Assembly (NCBI GenBank): GCA_035415725.1
Contig: DAOOGN010000024.1
Location: 1 to 42,104 of the forward strand
DNA: 42,104 bases
Direction: 5' to 3'
Source of the DNA: DSWT01 sp035415725
GTDB taxonomy: Bacteria > Chloroflexota > Anaerolineae > B4-G1 > SLSP01
The stretch's first letter is position 1; each line of letters opens with the position of its first letter. The notes beneath the pieces were generated by a model that saw nothing but the letters and a program-made list of their open reading frames with translations, had not been told where the DNA came from and did no database searches. Positions 25,768 through 34,566 of the stretch are shown in pieces. Made by a program: the position numbers and the translations under genes.

Positions 25768-27167
25768 CCAACACCTCCTGCTTTATGCTGGGTGTTTGTT
25801 ATCTTTTGAGGAGGGACAATGGGAATCTTGACCGTGAACGTGCTGCCAACTCCGATCTCACTGGTGACACTGACGCTTCCGCCCATCAGTGTCGCCAACT
25901 GTTTGACAATGGAAAGTCCCAATCCGAAACCGGCGTGTTCCCGCGTGGCCGAATTATCGGCCTGCTGGAAAGGTTCAAAGATCAGGGTTTGAATTTCTTT
26001 CGTAATGCCTGGCCCGGTATCCGTGACGTCGATGGCCCAGTATTCTTCATCGGGACGATAAAAGTGGACGTCAATGCCGCCTTGCTGGGTAAATTTCAGT
26101 GCGTTGTTGATGAGGTTGACGAGAATCTGGTGGATGCGTTTACGGTCACCTTGTAAAGTAGCGGGGACGGCGGGAGAAATATGCACGTTGAGATACAGCT
26201 TTTTCGATTCTACCAGCACGCGCATGGTAGATTCCATATCATTGACCAGGTCTTGCAAGACGAAGGGTTCCATGATCAGAGGAAACCGTCCGGCTTCTAT
26301 CTGTGCCTGATCCAACAAATCGTTGACGAGACTGAGGAGGCGTTCGGCGTTGGCGATGACGCGGTTCAGGGCATTGGATTGCCGGGGAGATATCGGGCCA
26401 TAGACTTCCGTTTGGAGCATTTCGACGAATCCCTGGATGGCATTGAGGGGTGTACGCAGTTCATGGGAAACGATGGAGAGAAAGCGCGATTTGAACCGGT
26501 CGAGTTCCTGGAGTTTCTCGTAAGCGAGGGTCAGTTCTGCGTTGGCCTTTTGCAATTCTTGGGTACGCTCGCGCACACGGTTTTCCAATTCCGCATTGAG
26601 GGCACGCAGGTCGGCGAGGGCGTTTTCCAGGCTGCGGGCAGAGAGCCAGGCAACGAAGGCAACGGTGAAGAAGCCGAGGATGGTAGGGATGGGCGGCGCT
26701 CCTTGGGCGTAATCCGGCAAATTGAACATCGCTACGATGGTAATGGCCAGACCACAAATCCCCGCAGCTATAAAACTGGCCCAGGGACGGATGATAACAC
26801 TAGCCATGAGAATGGGAATGGTGAAAAGGAAGAGCGAACGGCCTTCTACGACCTGGCGAGGGTCGTCTACTAAAGCAAGGATAGCCGTTAACAGCAGTAA
26901 AAATAGTGTACTGGCAATCCATCCTGATCCGTAACGATTGATTAGATAAATCAGTAAAAAACTCACCAATCCGGTGATAATCGCCAAGTAGATGTTTGTT
27001 ACTTTCCCTTGATAGCCCAAGATATGGATAAGGGAAACACCAATTAATGCAGCCAACACTAAGAAGGTCATCCCCGCCAATATTATATTGAGAAGCTTGC
27101 GTCGACGAGCATCTTCTGGATCAACTGAAGGCACGGTTAACAATCTATTCAAACGTTTGAGTTTCAT
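25764..27167 (-). CDS. Membrane sensor histidine kinase
   Basis: ATG 27167 gives 467 aa (MKLKRLNRLLTVPSVDPEDA); a longer in-frame start at 27242 lies inside the cyclase gene. About five or six hydrophobic segments (roughly 27-50, 58-77, 83-100, 112-127, 130-150, 160-178) precede a coiled coil (180-225). HisKA follows with His235 in FLSIVSHELRTP, then the ATPase boxes NALKFTQQGG, DTGPGITKE and GFGLGLSIVKQL. The cyclase gene ends 2 nt before its start. It may control the diterpenoid operon or sense membrane changes; that link rests on gene order only. Confidence 0.92.
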   Translation of the reverse strand: MKLKRLNRLLTVPSVDPEDARRRKLLNIILAGMTFLVLAALIGVSLIHILGYQGKVTNIYLAIITGLVSFLLIYLINRYGSGWIASTLFLLLLTAILALVDDPRQVVEGRSLFLFTIPILMASVIIRPWASFIAAGICGLAITIVAMFNLPDYAQGAPPIPTILGFFTVAFVAWLSARSLENALADLRALNAELENRVRERTQELQKANAELTLAYEKLQELDRFKSRFLSIVSHELRTPLNAIQGFVEMLQTEVYGPISPRQSNALNRVIANAERLLSLVNDLLDQAQIEAGRFPLIMEPFVLQDLVNDMESTMRVLVESKKLYLNVHISPAVPATLQGDRKRIHQILVNLINNALKFTQQGGIDVHFYRPDEEYWAIDVTDTGPGITKEIQTLIFEPFQQADNSATREHAGFGLGLSIVKQLATLMGGSVSVTSEIGVGSTFTVKIPIVPPQKITNTQHKAGGVG

Positions 27168-27169
27168 GG

Positions 27170-28639
27170 TCACTCTAAGTTTACCATAAGTAAGGCACTC
27201 AGAATTGCTGAGCGCACGACCAGAATCGGGGAGTACAGACACTTGCCAATCCAGAGGGGAGGATAAGGTGGCTCGCTATGTTGTATCAGCCATTCAGATC
27301 CTCTATGCAAGGCCTCTAAGGGTACCTTGTGCCCATGACATTGATGAACGGCCAGGGCCTGAAGGCAATAAGCGGTTTCCTCCGCCGTTGGCATATAATA
27401 TCCCCACGAACCATCTCGGTTTTGCGTTTTCAGAATCCATTCAAAGGCATTTGTGACAATATCATCTACATAACTGGAACAACTTATAATAGCGTGGGAG
27501 GTAGCATAATAAGGTGATGCATGCCATTTATCAAACCAAAATGTGTGGTCAGTACGAACTCCTGCGAGAAAGTTCAAAACTTTCTGAACTAATGAATGGG
27601 TCTTCTCAAACCCTGCACATCTTAGGGCTCCAAGCACATGAATATTCGCACTGACTGAAGGATTAGACTCGAAATCATAACAACGAAAATAAAAAGGTTG
27701 TTCGTATCGTAAAACAGCCTCTAGATCCACCGAAATTCCAAAGCTGGATAATACATCATATACTAAACTTGTTACATCACTATCTTTAGATCCATAATTT
27801 GCCGCAAAACCGATCCCTTTCCCCGTCGTCCAGTCTTTCTTCAAGAAGTCAAGATGCGGATGACACATTTGCAAAATTTCATCACTTATCGACTCTGTTA
27901 ACTTCAAATTCCACAATACCCACGCCTGTTCGAAAACATCGATGGGCGATACATTAGGGGCGGTGCCATCAGCCGCCACGGCGTGCAGGTAGGCCAGCGC
28001 ATGCGGGTCGTATGGGCGCACATATAAAGTAAAGTAGGCGGTCGCCGAAGGGCTGTAGCTAATAGAGCCATTCTGCTCTTGTAAATGTTCTACATCCAAT
28101 AAACCTTTGCCATCATTCCCGGCCATCTCGGCCGAAAATGCCATGGTCACCGAACGGTTGATCATCCCATGAGGGAGCAACGCCAGTTTGGCCGAGCGGA
28201 GCGGTGCCAGAGACTTTAAGGCCTCAATTTCTTCACGATGAAGTACTCCCAGTGTTCTCGTCTCTTGAAACAAGGTGGGGGCAATCAGCTCAAAGCCAAT
28301 CGTTTCCCCGGCCCGATCGGCGGGTAGCCGGGAGGTCATAACTTCCAGAGCTGCCTCTGCCCGCTGTAGACGGTCACGGTCGCCGGGGCGCGCGCGCCGC
28401 CCCAGGGCATTGATAGCCGCCAGCGTGCAAATAACCCGGTCGTGATAATAACAGGGCTGTTCCGCACCCCAGGAACCATCTGGGAGCTGATGCTCGCGCA
28501 GCCATTCCAGTGCCAATTCTCCAATCGGTTCACCGATTTCTGCCAGACGCGCGACCCACGCTGTATCGTAGGCCGTGGTCATCATCTTTCCCGGTCCGGC
28601 TTCCTTCAACAATTCGATCCATGCGGCGTTCAAATCCAT
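27170..28639 (-). CDS. Class II diterpene cyclase (Rv3377c/copalyl diphosphate synthase-like)
   Basis: The 489-aa product has the size of bacterial class II diterpene synthases. It carries the N-terminal AYDTAWVARL (23-32), QW-like repeats (QLPDGSWG near 51-58 and NRDGSWGYYMP late), and the catalytic-loop region GIGFAANYGSKDSDVTSLVY. The acid motif DXDD appears as D286-S-D288-V289: the general-acid Asp is present but the last Asp is Val. Such enzymes protonate geranylgeranyl diphosphate to bicyclic labdane, halimane or clerodane diphosphates. The upstream gene encodes an Rv3378c-like synthase, the same pairing as in M. tuberculosis. The codons are more AT-rich in the 3' half. Confidence 0.85.
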   Translation of the reverse strand: MDLNAAWIELLKEAGPGKMMTTAYDTAWVARLAEIGEPIGELALEWLREHQLPDGSWGAEQPCYYHDRVICTLAAINALGRRARPGDRDRLQRAEAALEVMTSRLPADRAGETIGFELIAPTLFQETRTLGVLHREEIEALKSLAPLRSAKLALLPHGMINRSVTMAFSAEMAGNDGKGLLDVEHLQEQNGSISYSPSATAYFTLYVRPYDPHALAYLHAVAADGTAPNVSPIDVFEQAWVLWNLKLTESISDEILQMCHPHLDFLKKDWTTGKGIGFAANYGSKDSDVTSLVYDVLSSFGISVDLEAVLRYEQPFYFRCYDFESNPSVSANIHVLGALRCAGFEKTHSLVQKVLNFLAGVRTDHTFWFDKWHASPYYATSHAIISCSSYVDDIVTNAFEWILKTQNRDGSWGYYMPTAEETAYCLQALAVHQCHGHKVPLEALHRGSEWLIQHSEPPYPPLWIGKCLYSPILVVRSAILSALLMVNLE

Positions 28640-28645
28640 AGAGAA

Positions 28646-29584
28646 TTACCTGCCTGTGTATTGAGAGATCAGCATATCCGTGAGTTGCACCTGCGGCAGT
28701 GGATACCAAACCCCTCTTGGATGTCGGGTTCCGATCCCCAGAGTATTTTCCATATTGGCCTCATAAAACTCACGCATGGCTGCCCAATCCGCTTCGGTCA
28801 TTTCGGCGTAGCTGTTTTCGTCATGGGGACGCATGTAGATGTGGTCATACAAAATGGTGCGCACCTGTCGTGCACTCATGTACAGGGAAGGCGCTACGGT
28901 GAAGTACAAATCCTCGTTGCCGGTTGCTACCAGCGGCATATCGAAGGCGGCGAATTTGTCAAATCCAATGAAGAAGTCCACCGGCGCGACGTACTCTCCA
29001 TAGTACGTCGCGATCATTTCACGCTTGGTGGGCAAACGACCGTACTGCTGGTGAAAACGCACGCCGATGGCGGCGATGGTTTCCGCGGCATCGTGCGCAC
29101 ACACGCCAAAGAAAAGCCGGTACCGCGAGTGCGCAGCCGTGCGTCGCTCTAGGGTGGCGCAGTCATCGATGACCCCGGCGTAAGGCGTCGGCTCCAGATA
29201 GCGCCGATAATCGCCGTATACGCGCACCCGCACATCATAGGCATCGTAAAAATCCAGGAAATCTTGTCCTCGTGCAAACCACGATAACCCATCGCGGATC
29301 AGGTCACTGTATCCCTCCCCGCGCGTCAGGATGTCGGGACCGAAAACGGGGGTGAGCAGGGTATCGACGCCGTGATCGAAGAATAGTTGATAAAGCTCCA
29401 CATGGCGACGTCCGGCGATGTTCAGATAGGCGGTGACAAAATCCTCCGCTACGGCTTGGGGATGTTCCAACCTCAACCACCGCCGCGTCCCGTTGATCGG
29501 AAACACACCTACCTGCGGGCCGGCCTCGCGCACCAGGCGCGCGACCTCTGCAGTGGGCAAATTCAGAAAGGTCTCAAGCTGCAT
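28646..29584 (-). CDS. Rv3378c-like diterpene synthase (tuberculosinol/kolavelool synthase type)
   Basis: ATG 29584 with SD AGGAG gives 312 aa; the longer frame overlaps the upstream gene. Comparison from memory with Rv3378c shows colinear motifs: FLNLPTAEVARLVREAGPQV, VFPINGTRRWL, a FGVCAHDAAETIA segment, PTKREMIATYYGEYV, FIGFDKFAAFDMPL, LYFTVAPSLYMS and TILYDHIYMR. The fold is that of cis-prenyltransferases. It should turn the class II product diphosphate into a diterpene alcohol or transfer it to an acceptor. Asn31 occupies the position of the essential Asp34 of Rv3378c (FDGTRRW). Gaps to both neighbours are 2-6 nt. Confidence 0.85.
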   Translation of the reverse strand: MQLETFLNLPTAEVARLVREAGPQVGVFPINGTRRWLRLEHPQAVAEDFVTAYLNIAGRRHVELYQLFFDHGVDTLLTPVFGPDILTRGEGYSDLIRDGLSWFARGQDFLDFYDAYDVRVRVYGDYRRYLEPTPYAGVIDDCATLERRTAAHSRYRLFFGVCAHDAAETIAAIGVRFHQQYGRLPTKREMIATYYGEYVAPVDFFIGFDKFAAFDMPLVATGNEDLYFTVAPSLYMSARQVRTILYDHIYMRPHDENSYAEMTEADWAAMREFYEANMENTLGIGTRHPRGVWYPLPQVQLTDMLISQYTGR

Positions 29585-29586
29585 CT

Positions 29587-30948
29587 TCACGCTCCTGTCA
29601 GACGTCGCGCCGGTGCAGCGCACCACAAACGGACCACAAGTACAGCATATAACATCAAAATCGTCACCATGATCAATGGGAAATAAATTGCCGGATCGGT
29701 AGCCACGTAAGGACCGGGTAAAATGATATCCATACCTCCAAAAACAAGACTCCCCACCCGCCACGGATCAAGTAAAGCATAGGGTAAGAACGCAACATGC
29801 AACCATGTTTTGGTAGATCGCTGCCGGGTTGTTCCCAGGAGATAGGGATAAAGCGCGATGCCCAGGGATAGTTCCCAAACCATATCCAACCAGATAAAGA
29901 CCCCCAAGTATAAGGCAAATGCAAAATCAAGCCCCAATTGTGCTTTTTCGTAGCCGGGGCTATTGGCCGGATGCAGCAGATGACGCAAACACGTCACACC
30001 AAGCGGGATTAAAAGCAATATTTTGATCCCTGTCGCCAGTTGCAGAGTTTCCTTCGATACGCCAAGCCAGTAGACAATAATTTGTTTTATCGAGTGATTA
30101 TATCCCAAAAATGCTTTTTCCGGCCCGCGCCATGGAAAGTCTCGACTGAGCCGTTCGAGAAACGCCACATACTCACGATATTGCTCCAGACCATACGCCG
30201 GCCCAACCATCAATATCGTTACACCGGATATGACAATATAGACGACTGCGGCTAACGTCAGCAATTTGAAGAAAAAACGCCTTCGTCCAAGCAATAAAGG
30301 AACAGCGATAGCAAATATCCAATGGGGTTTGATTTGCAGGATGATCGACAACCAGAACAATGACCATCCCAGGTGTTCGGTTAAGACGGCCTCGATAAAA
30401 AAGGTGGCGAACAAAGCCATGATGATATAGATGTTGAGGTAACTCAAGTCGGTCCAAAACGACGAGAAGAGTAACCAGAGGGGGAGCGTCCAGGCTAACA
30501 TCGTCGCTACATGGTCGAGTTCAAAGCGACGGAAAATCCGCCCCCATCTGCTGTAGAGTATTCCATAAGCAATGATGTGCAACAAGGTATGAACAATTGA
30601 AGCACCGACTGGCGACAACCACAAAAAAGGCATAAACGCTAAAGCGAATGATGGCGCATAAGGGTAGTGATCCTCAAGTCTTGCCAGCGACCCGTGCAAA
30701 TAGAGGTCCTGTCTAGCAGATAAGTGTTTTGCCGCGTTCAGGTAAATTTGTAGATCGGCCGGCACGACAGGCCCCTCCACATCGACCCACTCCGGCACAC
30801 CGCCCATAACCTTCGCTTCGGGAAACAGCATCACTGCCAGGACTACTCCTTGTACCACCAACCGCAACACAGTATAAACTATGGTCGCCGTCAACAGCAC
30901 GCGATACGTCTTGGAGTTTTGCCAGAGTTGCTTGATTGTGGATACCAT
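29587..30948 (-). CDS. GT87-like integral membrane glycosyltransferase
   Basis: The 453-aa protein has about ten hydrophobic helices. The first extracytoplasmic loop has PADLQIYLNAAKHLSARQDL followed by YLHGS and YPYAPSFALAFMP, as in GT87/DUF2029 polyprenyl-phosphate-mannose-dependent transferases, where an acidic residue in that loop is catalytic. FLGYNHSIKQ is also typical. It would glycosylate a lipid or terpenoid on the outer face of the membrane. No SD is seen; it starts 2 nt after the previous stop and ends 2 nt before the diterpene synthase, so it belongs to the same operon. Confidence 0.75.
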   Translation of the reverse strand: MVSTIKQLWQNSKTYRVLLTATIVYTVLRLVVQGVVLAVMLFPEAKVMGGVPEWVDVEGPVVPADLQIYLNAAKHLSARQDLYLHGSLARLEDHYPYAPSFALAFMPFLWLSPVGASIVHTLLHIIAYGILYSRWGRIFRRFELDHVATMLAWTLPLWLLFSSFWTDLSYLNIYIIMALFATFFIEAVLTEHLGWSLFWLSIILQIKPHWIFAIAVPLLLGRRRFFFKLLTLAAVVYIVISGVTILMVGPAYGLEQYREYVAFLERLSRDFPWRGPEKAFLGYNHSIKQIIVYWLGVSKETLQLATGIKILLLIPLGVTCLRHLLHPANSPGYEKAQLGLDFAFALYLGVFIWLDMVWELSLGIALYPYLLGTTRQRSTKTWLHVAFLPYALLDPWRVGSLVFGGMDIILPGPYVATDPAIYFPLIMVTILMLYAVLVVRLWCAAPARRLTGA

Positions 30949-30950
30949 AC

Positions 30951-31496
30951 TTACGCGAGTAACAACAGATAACTATAGTCAATGGCGCTAATGACCAGCG
31001 TCATAAACAGGGCCAGCCCTGCGGCATTCATCAGTGCAGTCCTGAGCGGCTTGTCCTTCTGCTGCCGCAGTCCGCTCATGAGCAAGGCGCCGACAAGACC
31101 CAACGCCAGACCGTGTAAGACGATGCCGATCCAGGGAGCGCCGTTCGCCGCCATGCCCTGCGCCAGCGCGAGTCCCACACCTGCCAATCCGCCACATAGC
31201 GCATCGGTCTTCCAATGGCTCCAGCGACTTTCTGCGTTGAGATAAGCGGCAAAAAGCACCTGCAATCCCCCAAAGGCCACGATGTTCACCAACGTGACCG
31301 ACCACGGTTCGTGATATCCACTGATGAACGGCTCGGTGAAGCGAATCAGCAGTGACCCCACGACGGCGCTGACAGCGCTACACACGATGGCATCGCGGCG
31401 ACGGCCTCGCGCCCACAACCACAGCGCTGCCGTAAACAGAACCAACACGGGCACATTCTGCATGAATTCCCAGAAGATAGCGTTGATGAACGACAT
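30951..31496 (-). CDS. Small polytopic membrane protein of unknown function
   Basis: ATG 31496 (MSFINAIFWEFMQNVPVLVL) with SD GGGGAG gives 181 aa; the SD and ATG straddle the stop of the permease gene. About five hydrophobic segments are visible, with a conserved-looking FTEPFISGYHEPWSVTLVN loop. I do not recognise the family. It lies between the ABC permease and the GT87-like gene with 1-2 nt gaps, so it probably works with membrane steps of the operon. Confidence 0.75.
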   Translation of the reverse strand: MSFINAIFWEFMQNVPVLVLFTAALWLWARGRRRDAIVCSAVSAVVGSLLIRFTEPFISGYHEPWSVTLVNIVAFGGLQVLFAAYLNAESRWSHWKTDALCGGLAGVGLALAQGMAANGAPWIGIVLHGLALGLVGALLMSGLRQQKDKPLRTALMNAAGLALFMTLVISAIDYSYLLLLA

Positions 31497-31497
31497 C

Positions 31498-33825
31498 TCA
31501 CTCCCCGTGTAAAACGTTGACGATGGACACTCGTGCCGCCCGTTTCCCCGGCAGATAACTTCCGGCGACACTGACCACGATCATCAGCAGAGGCAACACC
31601 AGCGTGTAGACCATGTTCAGCGGCATCTCCACCGCGCCAAACCCATACGTTTTGGACAACACCGCCAGTAAGTTTTTCGTCAACCACCAGCCTGACGGAA
31701 GCCCGAGTAGCGCTGCCCAAAATCCCAGAAACCCGGCCGTCGTGTTTACCATCATGATGACTTGGGAAGGCGTAAAACCTAGCGCTTTCAGAACCCCAAT
31801 CGTGTGTAACTTTTCCTGTACCGCCATCAATGACGTATTGAACACACTAACCAATGCTATACCAATTAGAATACTGGATAATGCAAAAAGTGCAAGTTGC
31901 AAGTAAACCACCACCCCTGGAATGGCCTGTCCCGCCAGAGTCAAATTCAGATCGGACTCCGGCTTCGGCTCAAGATAGTGTTTCAGCGCGCCGACGTCCG
32001 CATCCGGCGTGAGTTTCAGGTAGTAAATCGCCGGTTTTGCCCCTTGAACCAGCCGTGAAAGGGTGGAAAAGTTCACGATCAACATCTGCCCGGTGTTGAC
32101 CGGCTCGGTATATGCGCCGACGATGCGCCAGGTGACAGGCCGGTGACGCCAGCCGTCCAAAGCCACCGTAATCTCATCTCCCACACTCAATCCTAACCAA
32201 TCCAGCAGCCCCTGCCCGGCCAGCGCTTCGGCGGTGCCGGGACGCAATATCCGCCCGGCAAGGATGCGGAATGGAAAGCCCGCCACATCTCCATCCACGG
32301 CTCGCACCTGAAAGGTTTCACCGGTCAGCGTTTCGACATCGACGCGGTACTCACCGTAGAAAGCCTCGACGCCCGGCGCGTGCGCCAGGAGGTGTTGCAC
32401 CTTGCTATCGCTGGTCACGCCACGGGTGACGACGGCATCGTAAACGATGCCCAACAGGTGGGGATGCGCTTTGTAGGTTTCGAGCGTCTCGTTCAGCGTC
32501 AGCCCAAAGACGATGCCGACCACGCCAAGTAGCAAATTCAGCCCCGTGCTCAACGAGCGGAACGGTTTGGCGAAAACGTCGCTCAATCCCAGGACAAAGG
32601 GGATGGGGAAACCTAGATGCGTCGCCAGCCTGGGTAGCCAGAACTCCTTTTGAGCGGGCGCTTCGGCGCCGGTCGCCATCGCTTTGACGATGTTGGCTTT
32701 GGCCGCCCGCCGCGCCGAGCGCCACGTCGCCACAACGATGAGCGCCGGCACACTGCTCAGCACCGCCACGATGATCCAGGGGTTCAGCGGCGGTTGGAAC
32801 GTCGTGCTCAGCGATGAGGCGATGTTCTTCAGTGGCAAGGGGGAAAGGAGGATGCCCAAGGCCAGCCCTAGCGGGCAACCCACCCATCCCAAGACTAAAT
32901 ACTGCCCGATGTAGAGCCACAGAATCTGCGCCTGCGTGAAGCCTACGGCTTTGAGGATGCCCACCTGGCGAAACTGCGACAAGACGAACGCGCTGATGCT
33001 GCTGACGATGACCAGCACCGTCGCCAGGATCGCAAAGAGGCTGAACGCCCCCAGCAGGATGAAATTAAGCCGCGCGCCGAAATTCGCCGAGTTCTTGACG
33101 TCCCGCCAATCCGTATGGGTGCGCACCGCATCCGTTGGAAGCAGCGCCTCGATCCGCGCCAGGGCTTCGTCCACGGCCTCCGGGTCCGCCAACCGCACAC
33201 CCAGAGACCATTCCCAGCTTGCTTCGTCGGGGAACAACTCCTGAAAGAGGTCCTCGCTGACGTAGAGATAGGGCGGTTGGGTGTTGCGATAGGTATCCCA
33301 TGTGGGATTGTACGCCAACCCGATGACCGGCAGCGCCACTTTCCTACCATCTTGCCGGGTGACGCTCACCGTTTCCCCCACCGTTAAGCCGTACAAGTCG
33401 GATAAGTCACGGCTGGACAGCACCTCGGTTTGATGGGGCAGCAGGTACCGTCCCTCCTGAACCAGCAGGCGATTCACCGGCGGTGGTTGAATTGGCGTGC
33501 GTCTGATGCTGACCCAGACCCGCGTGTCGCCAATCCGCACCCGGCTCGTCACGCTGTATTGGACACCGGTGCTCTCTGTGACTTCTGGCAGAGCTTCGAT
33601 CCGCTTGATGTCGTGGCGTCCGACCATGTCACGGTCGAAGTAGAGCCACAGATGGGCGCCGTTCAGTTCGGCGAAGGAGCGATCGTAGGGCGCACTGAGA
33701 TTGAGCAATGTCGCCAGCGCCAGGGTCAGCAGCATCGTCGCCGAGACAATCGTGGTCAGCGTCAGAAGGGAGATGAATGGCCTCCCGGCGACGTCCGCTT
33801 TGATCTTCTGCCACACTGCCAACAT
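31498..33825 (-). CDS. ABC transporter permease, two FtsX-type domains
   Basis: The 775-aa protein has an N-terminal helix (about 18-45), a large extracytoplasmic MacB_PCD-like region, three helices of a first FtsX block (ILLGAFSLFAILATVLVIVS, FVLSQFRQVGILKAVGFTQ), then a second helix plus periplasmic segment and a second FtsX block (VQEKLHTIGVLKALGFTPSQ). The layout matches LolE/MacB-like exporters of lipids, peptides or hydrophobic compounds. The ATPase partner lies 6 nt upstream. In this operon it might extract or export the diterpenoid product, by context only. Confidence 0.88.
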   Translation of the reverse strand: MLAVWQKIKADVAGRPFISLLTLTTIVSATMLLTLALATLLNLSAPYDRSFAELNGAHLWLYFDRDMVGRHDIKRIEALPEVTESTGVQYSVTSRVRIGDTRVWVSIRRTPIQPPPVNRLLVQEGRYLLPHQTEVLSSRDLSDLYGLTVGETVSVTRQDGRKVALPVIGLAYNPTWDTYRNTQPPYLYVSEDLFQELFPDEASWEWSLGVRLADPEAVDEALARIEALLPTDAVRTHTDWRDVKNSANFGARLNFILLGAFSLFAILATVLVIVSSISAFVLSQFRQVGILKAVGFTQAQILWLYIGQYLVLGWVGCPLGLALGILLSPLPLKNIASSLSTTFQPPLNPWIIVAVLSSVPALIVVATWRSARRAAKANIVKAMATGAEAPAQKEFWLPRLATHLGFPIPFVLGLSDVFAKPFRSLSTGLNLLLGVVGIVFGLTLNETLETYKAHPHLLGIVYDAVVTRGVTSDSKVQHLLAHAPGVEAFYGEYRVDVETLTGETFQVRAVDGDVAGFPFRILAGRILRPGTAEALAGQGLLDWLGLSVGDEITVALDGWRHRPVTWRIVGAYTEPVNTGQMLIVNFSTLSRLVQGAKPAIYYLKLTPDADVGALKHYLEPKPESDLNLTLAGQAIPGVVVYLQLALFALSSILIGIALVSVFNTSLMAVQEKLHTIGVLKALGFTPSQVIMMVNTTAGFLGFWAALLGLPSGWWLTKNLLAVLSKTYGFGAVEMPLNMVYTLVLPLLMIVVSVAGSYLPGKRAARVSIVNVLHGE

Positions 33826-33831
33826 CTGAGA

Positions 33832-34566
33832 CTACGTCCCCGTTAACGCGGCCAGGGATTGTGCGATTTGCTGTACGTCACTGCCCGGCATTTCCGCCGC
33901 CAGACGTCCGTCGCGGATGAAGATGACGTGTTGGGCTTGGGCGGCGGCGGCTGGATCGTGTGTCACCATCAAAATCGTCTGCCCCTGGGCGTTGAATTCC
34001 CGCAAAATGCGCAACACCTCTTGCCCGCTCGCGCTATCCAGATTGCCCGTCGGCTCATCGGCCAGCAACAGCATGGGATGGTTGATCAGCGCCCGCGCGA
34101 TGGCCACGCGCTGTTGTTGTCCGCCTGACAATTCCCACGGATGCTTGTTCGCCTGATCCACAATGCCCAGGCTTTCCAGCAAAGCGTCGGCCCGCCGACG
34201 CACGACCTTGCGCTCCCGCCCGCTCTGCAACAGAGCCGGCAGCTCGATGTTGGCTCGAACTGTCAAATTGTCAATCAGGTTGAAGAACTGGAAGATAAAA
34301 CCGATATGCGCGCGGCGAAATTTCGCCAGCGCCGTCTCATCCATCTGGCTGAGGATGACGCCGTGGACTTCAACCCGTCCGGCCGTAGGACGATCCAGGC
34401 CGCCCAGCAGATGCAGTAGCGTGGACTTGCCACTGCCCGACGGTCCCATCACCGCTACGAAATCGCCGGCGGCTATATCCAGGGAGACGCCGTGCAACGC
34501 TGTAAAGATGACGGCGCCGGTCTTGTAGACCTTTTCCACGTCCATGACTTTGACCAGTGTGGTCAT
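33832..34566 (-). CDS. ABC transporter ATP-binding protein (LolD/MacB type)
   Basis: ATG 34566 gives 244 aa (MTTLVKVMDVEKVYKTG); a longer frame upstream is spurious. Walker A is GPSGSGKST (41-49), the Q-loop is FIFQFFNLIDNLT, the signature is ELSGGQQQRVAIARAL, Walker B is LLLADEPTGNLDS and the H-loop is VTHD. It powers the adjacent FtsX-type permease. Its ATG overlaps the TGA of the GNAT gene (ATGA), indicating translational coupling. Confidence 0.93.
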   Translation of the reverse strand: MTTLVKVMDVEKVYKTGAVIFTALHGVSLDIAAGDFVAVMGPSGSGKSTLLHLLGGLDRPTAGRVEVHGVILSQMDETALAKFRRAHIGFIFQFFNLIDNLTVRANIELPALLQSGRERKVVRRRADALLESLGIVDQANKHPWELSGGQQQRVAIARALINHPMLLLADEPTGNLDSASGQEVLRILREFNAQGQTILMVTHDPAAAAQAQHVIFIRDGRLAAEMPGSDVQQIAQSLAALTGT

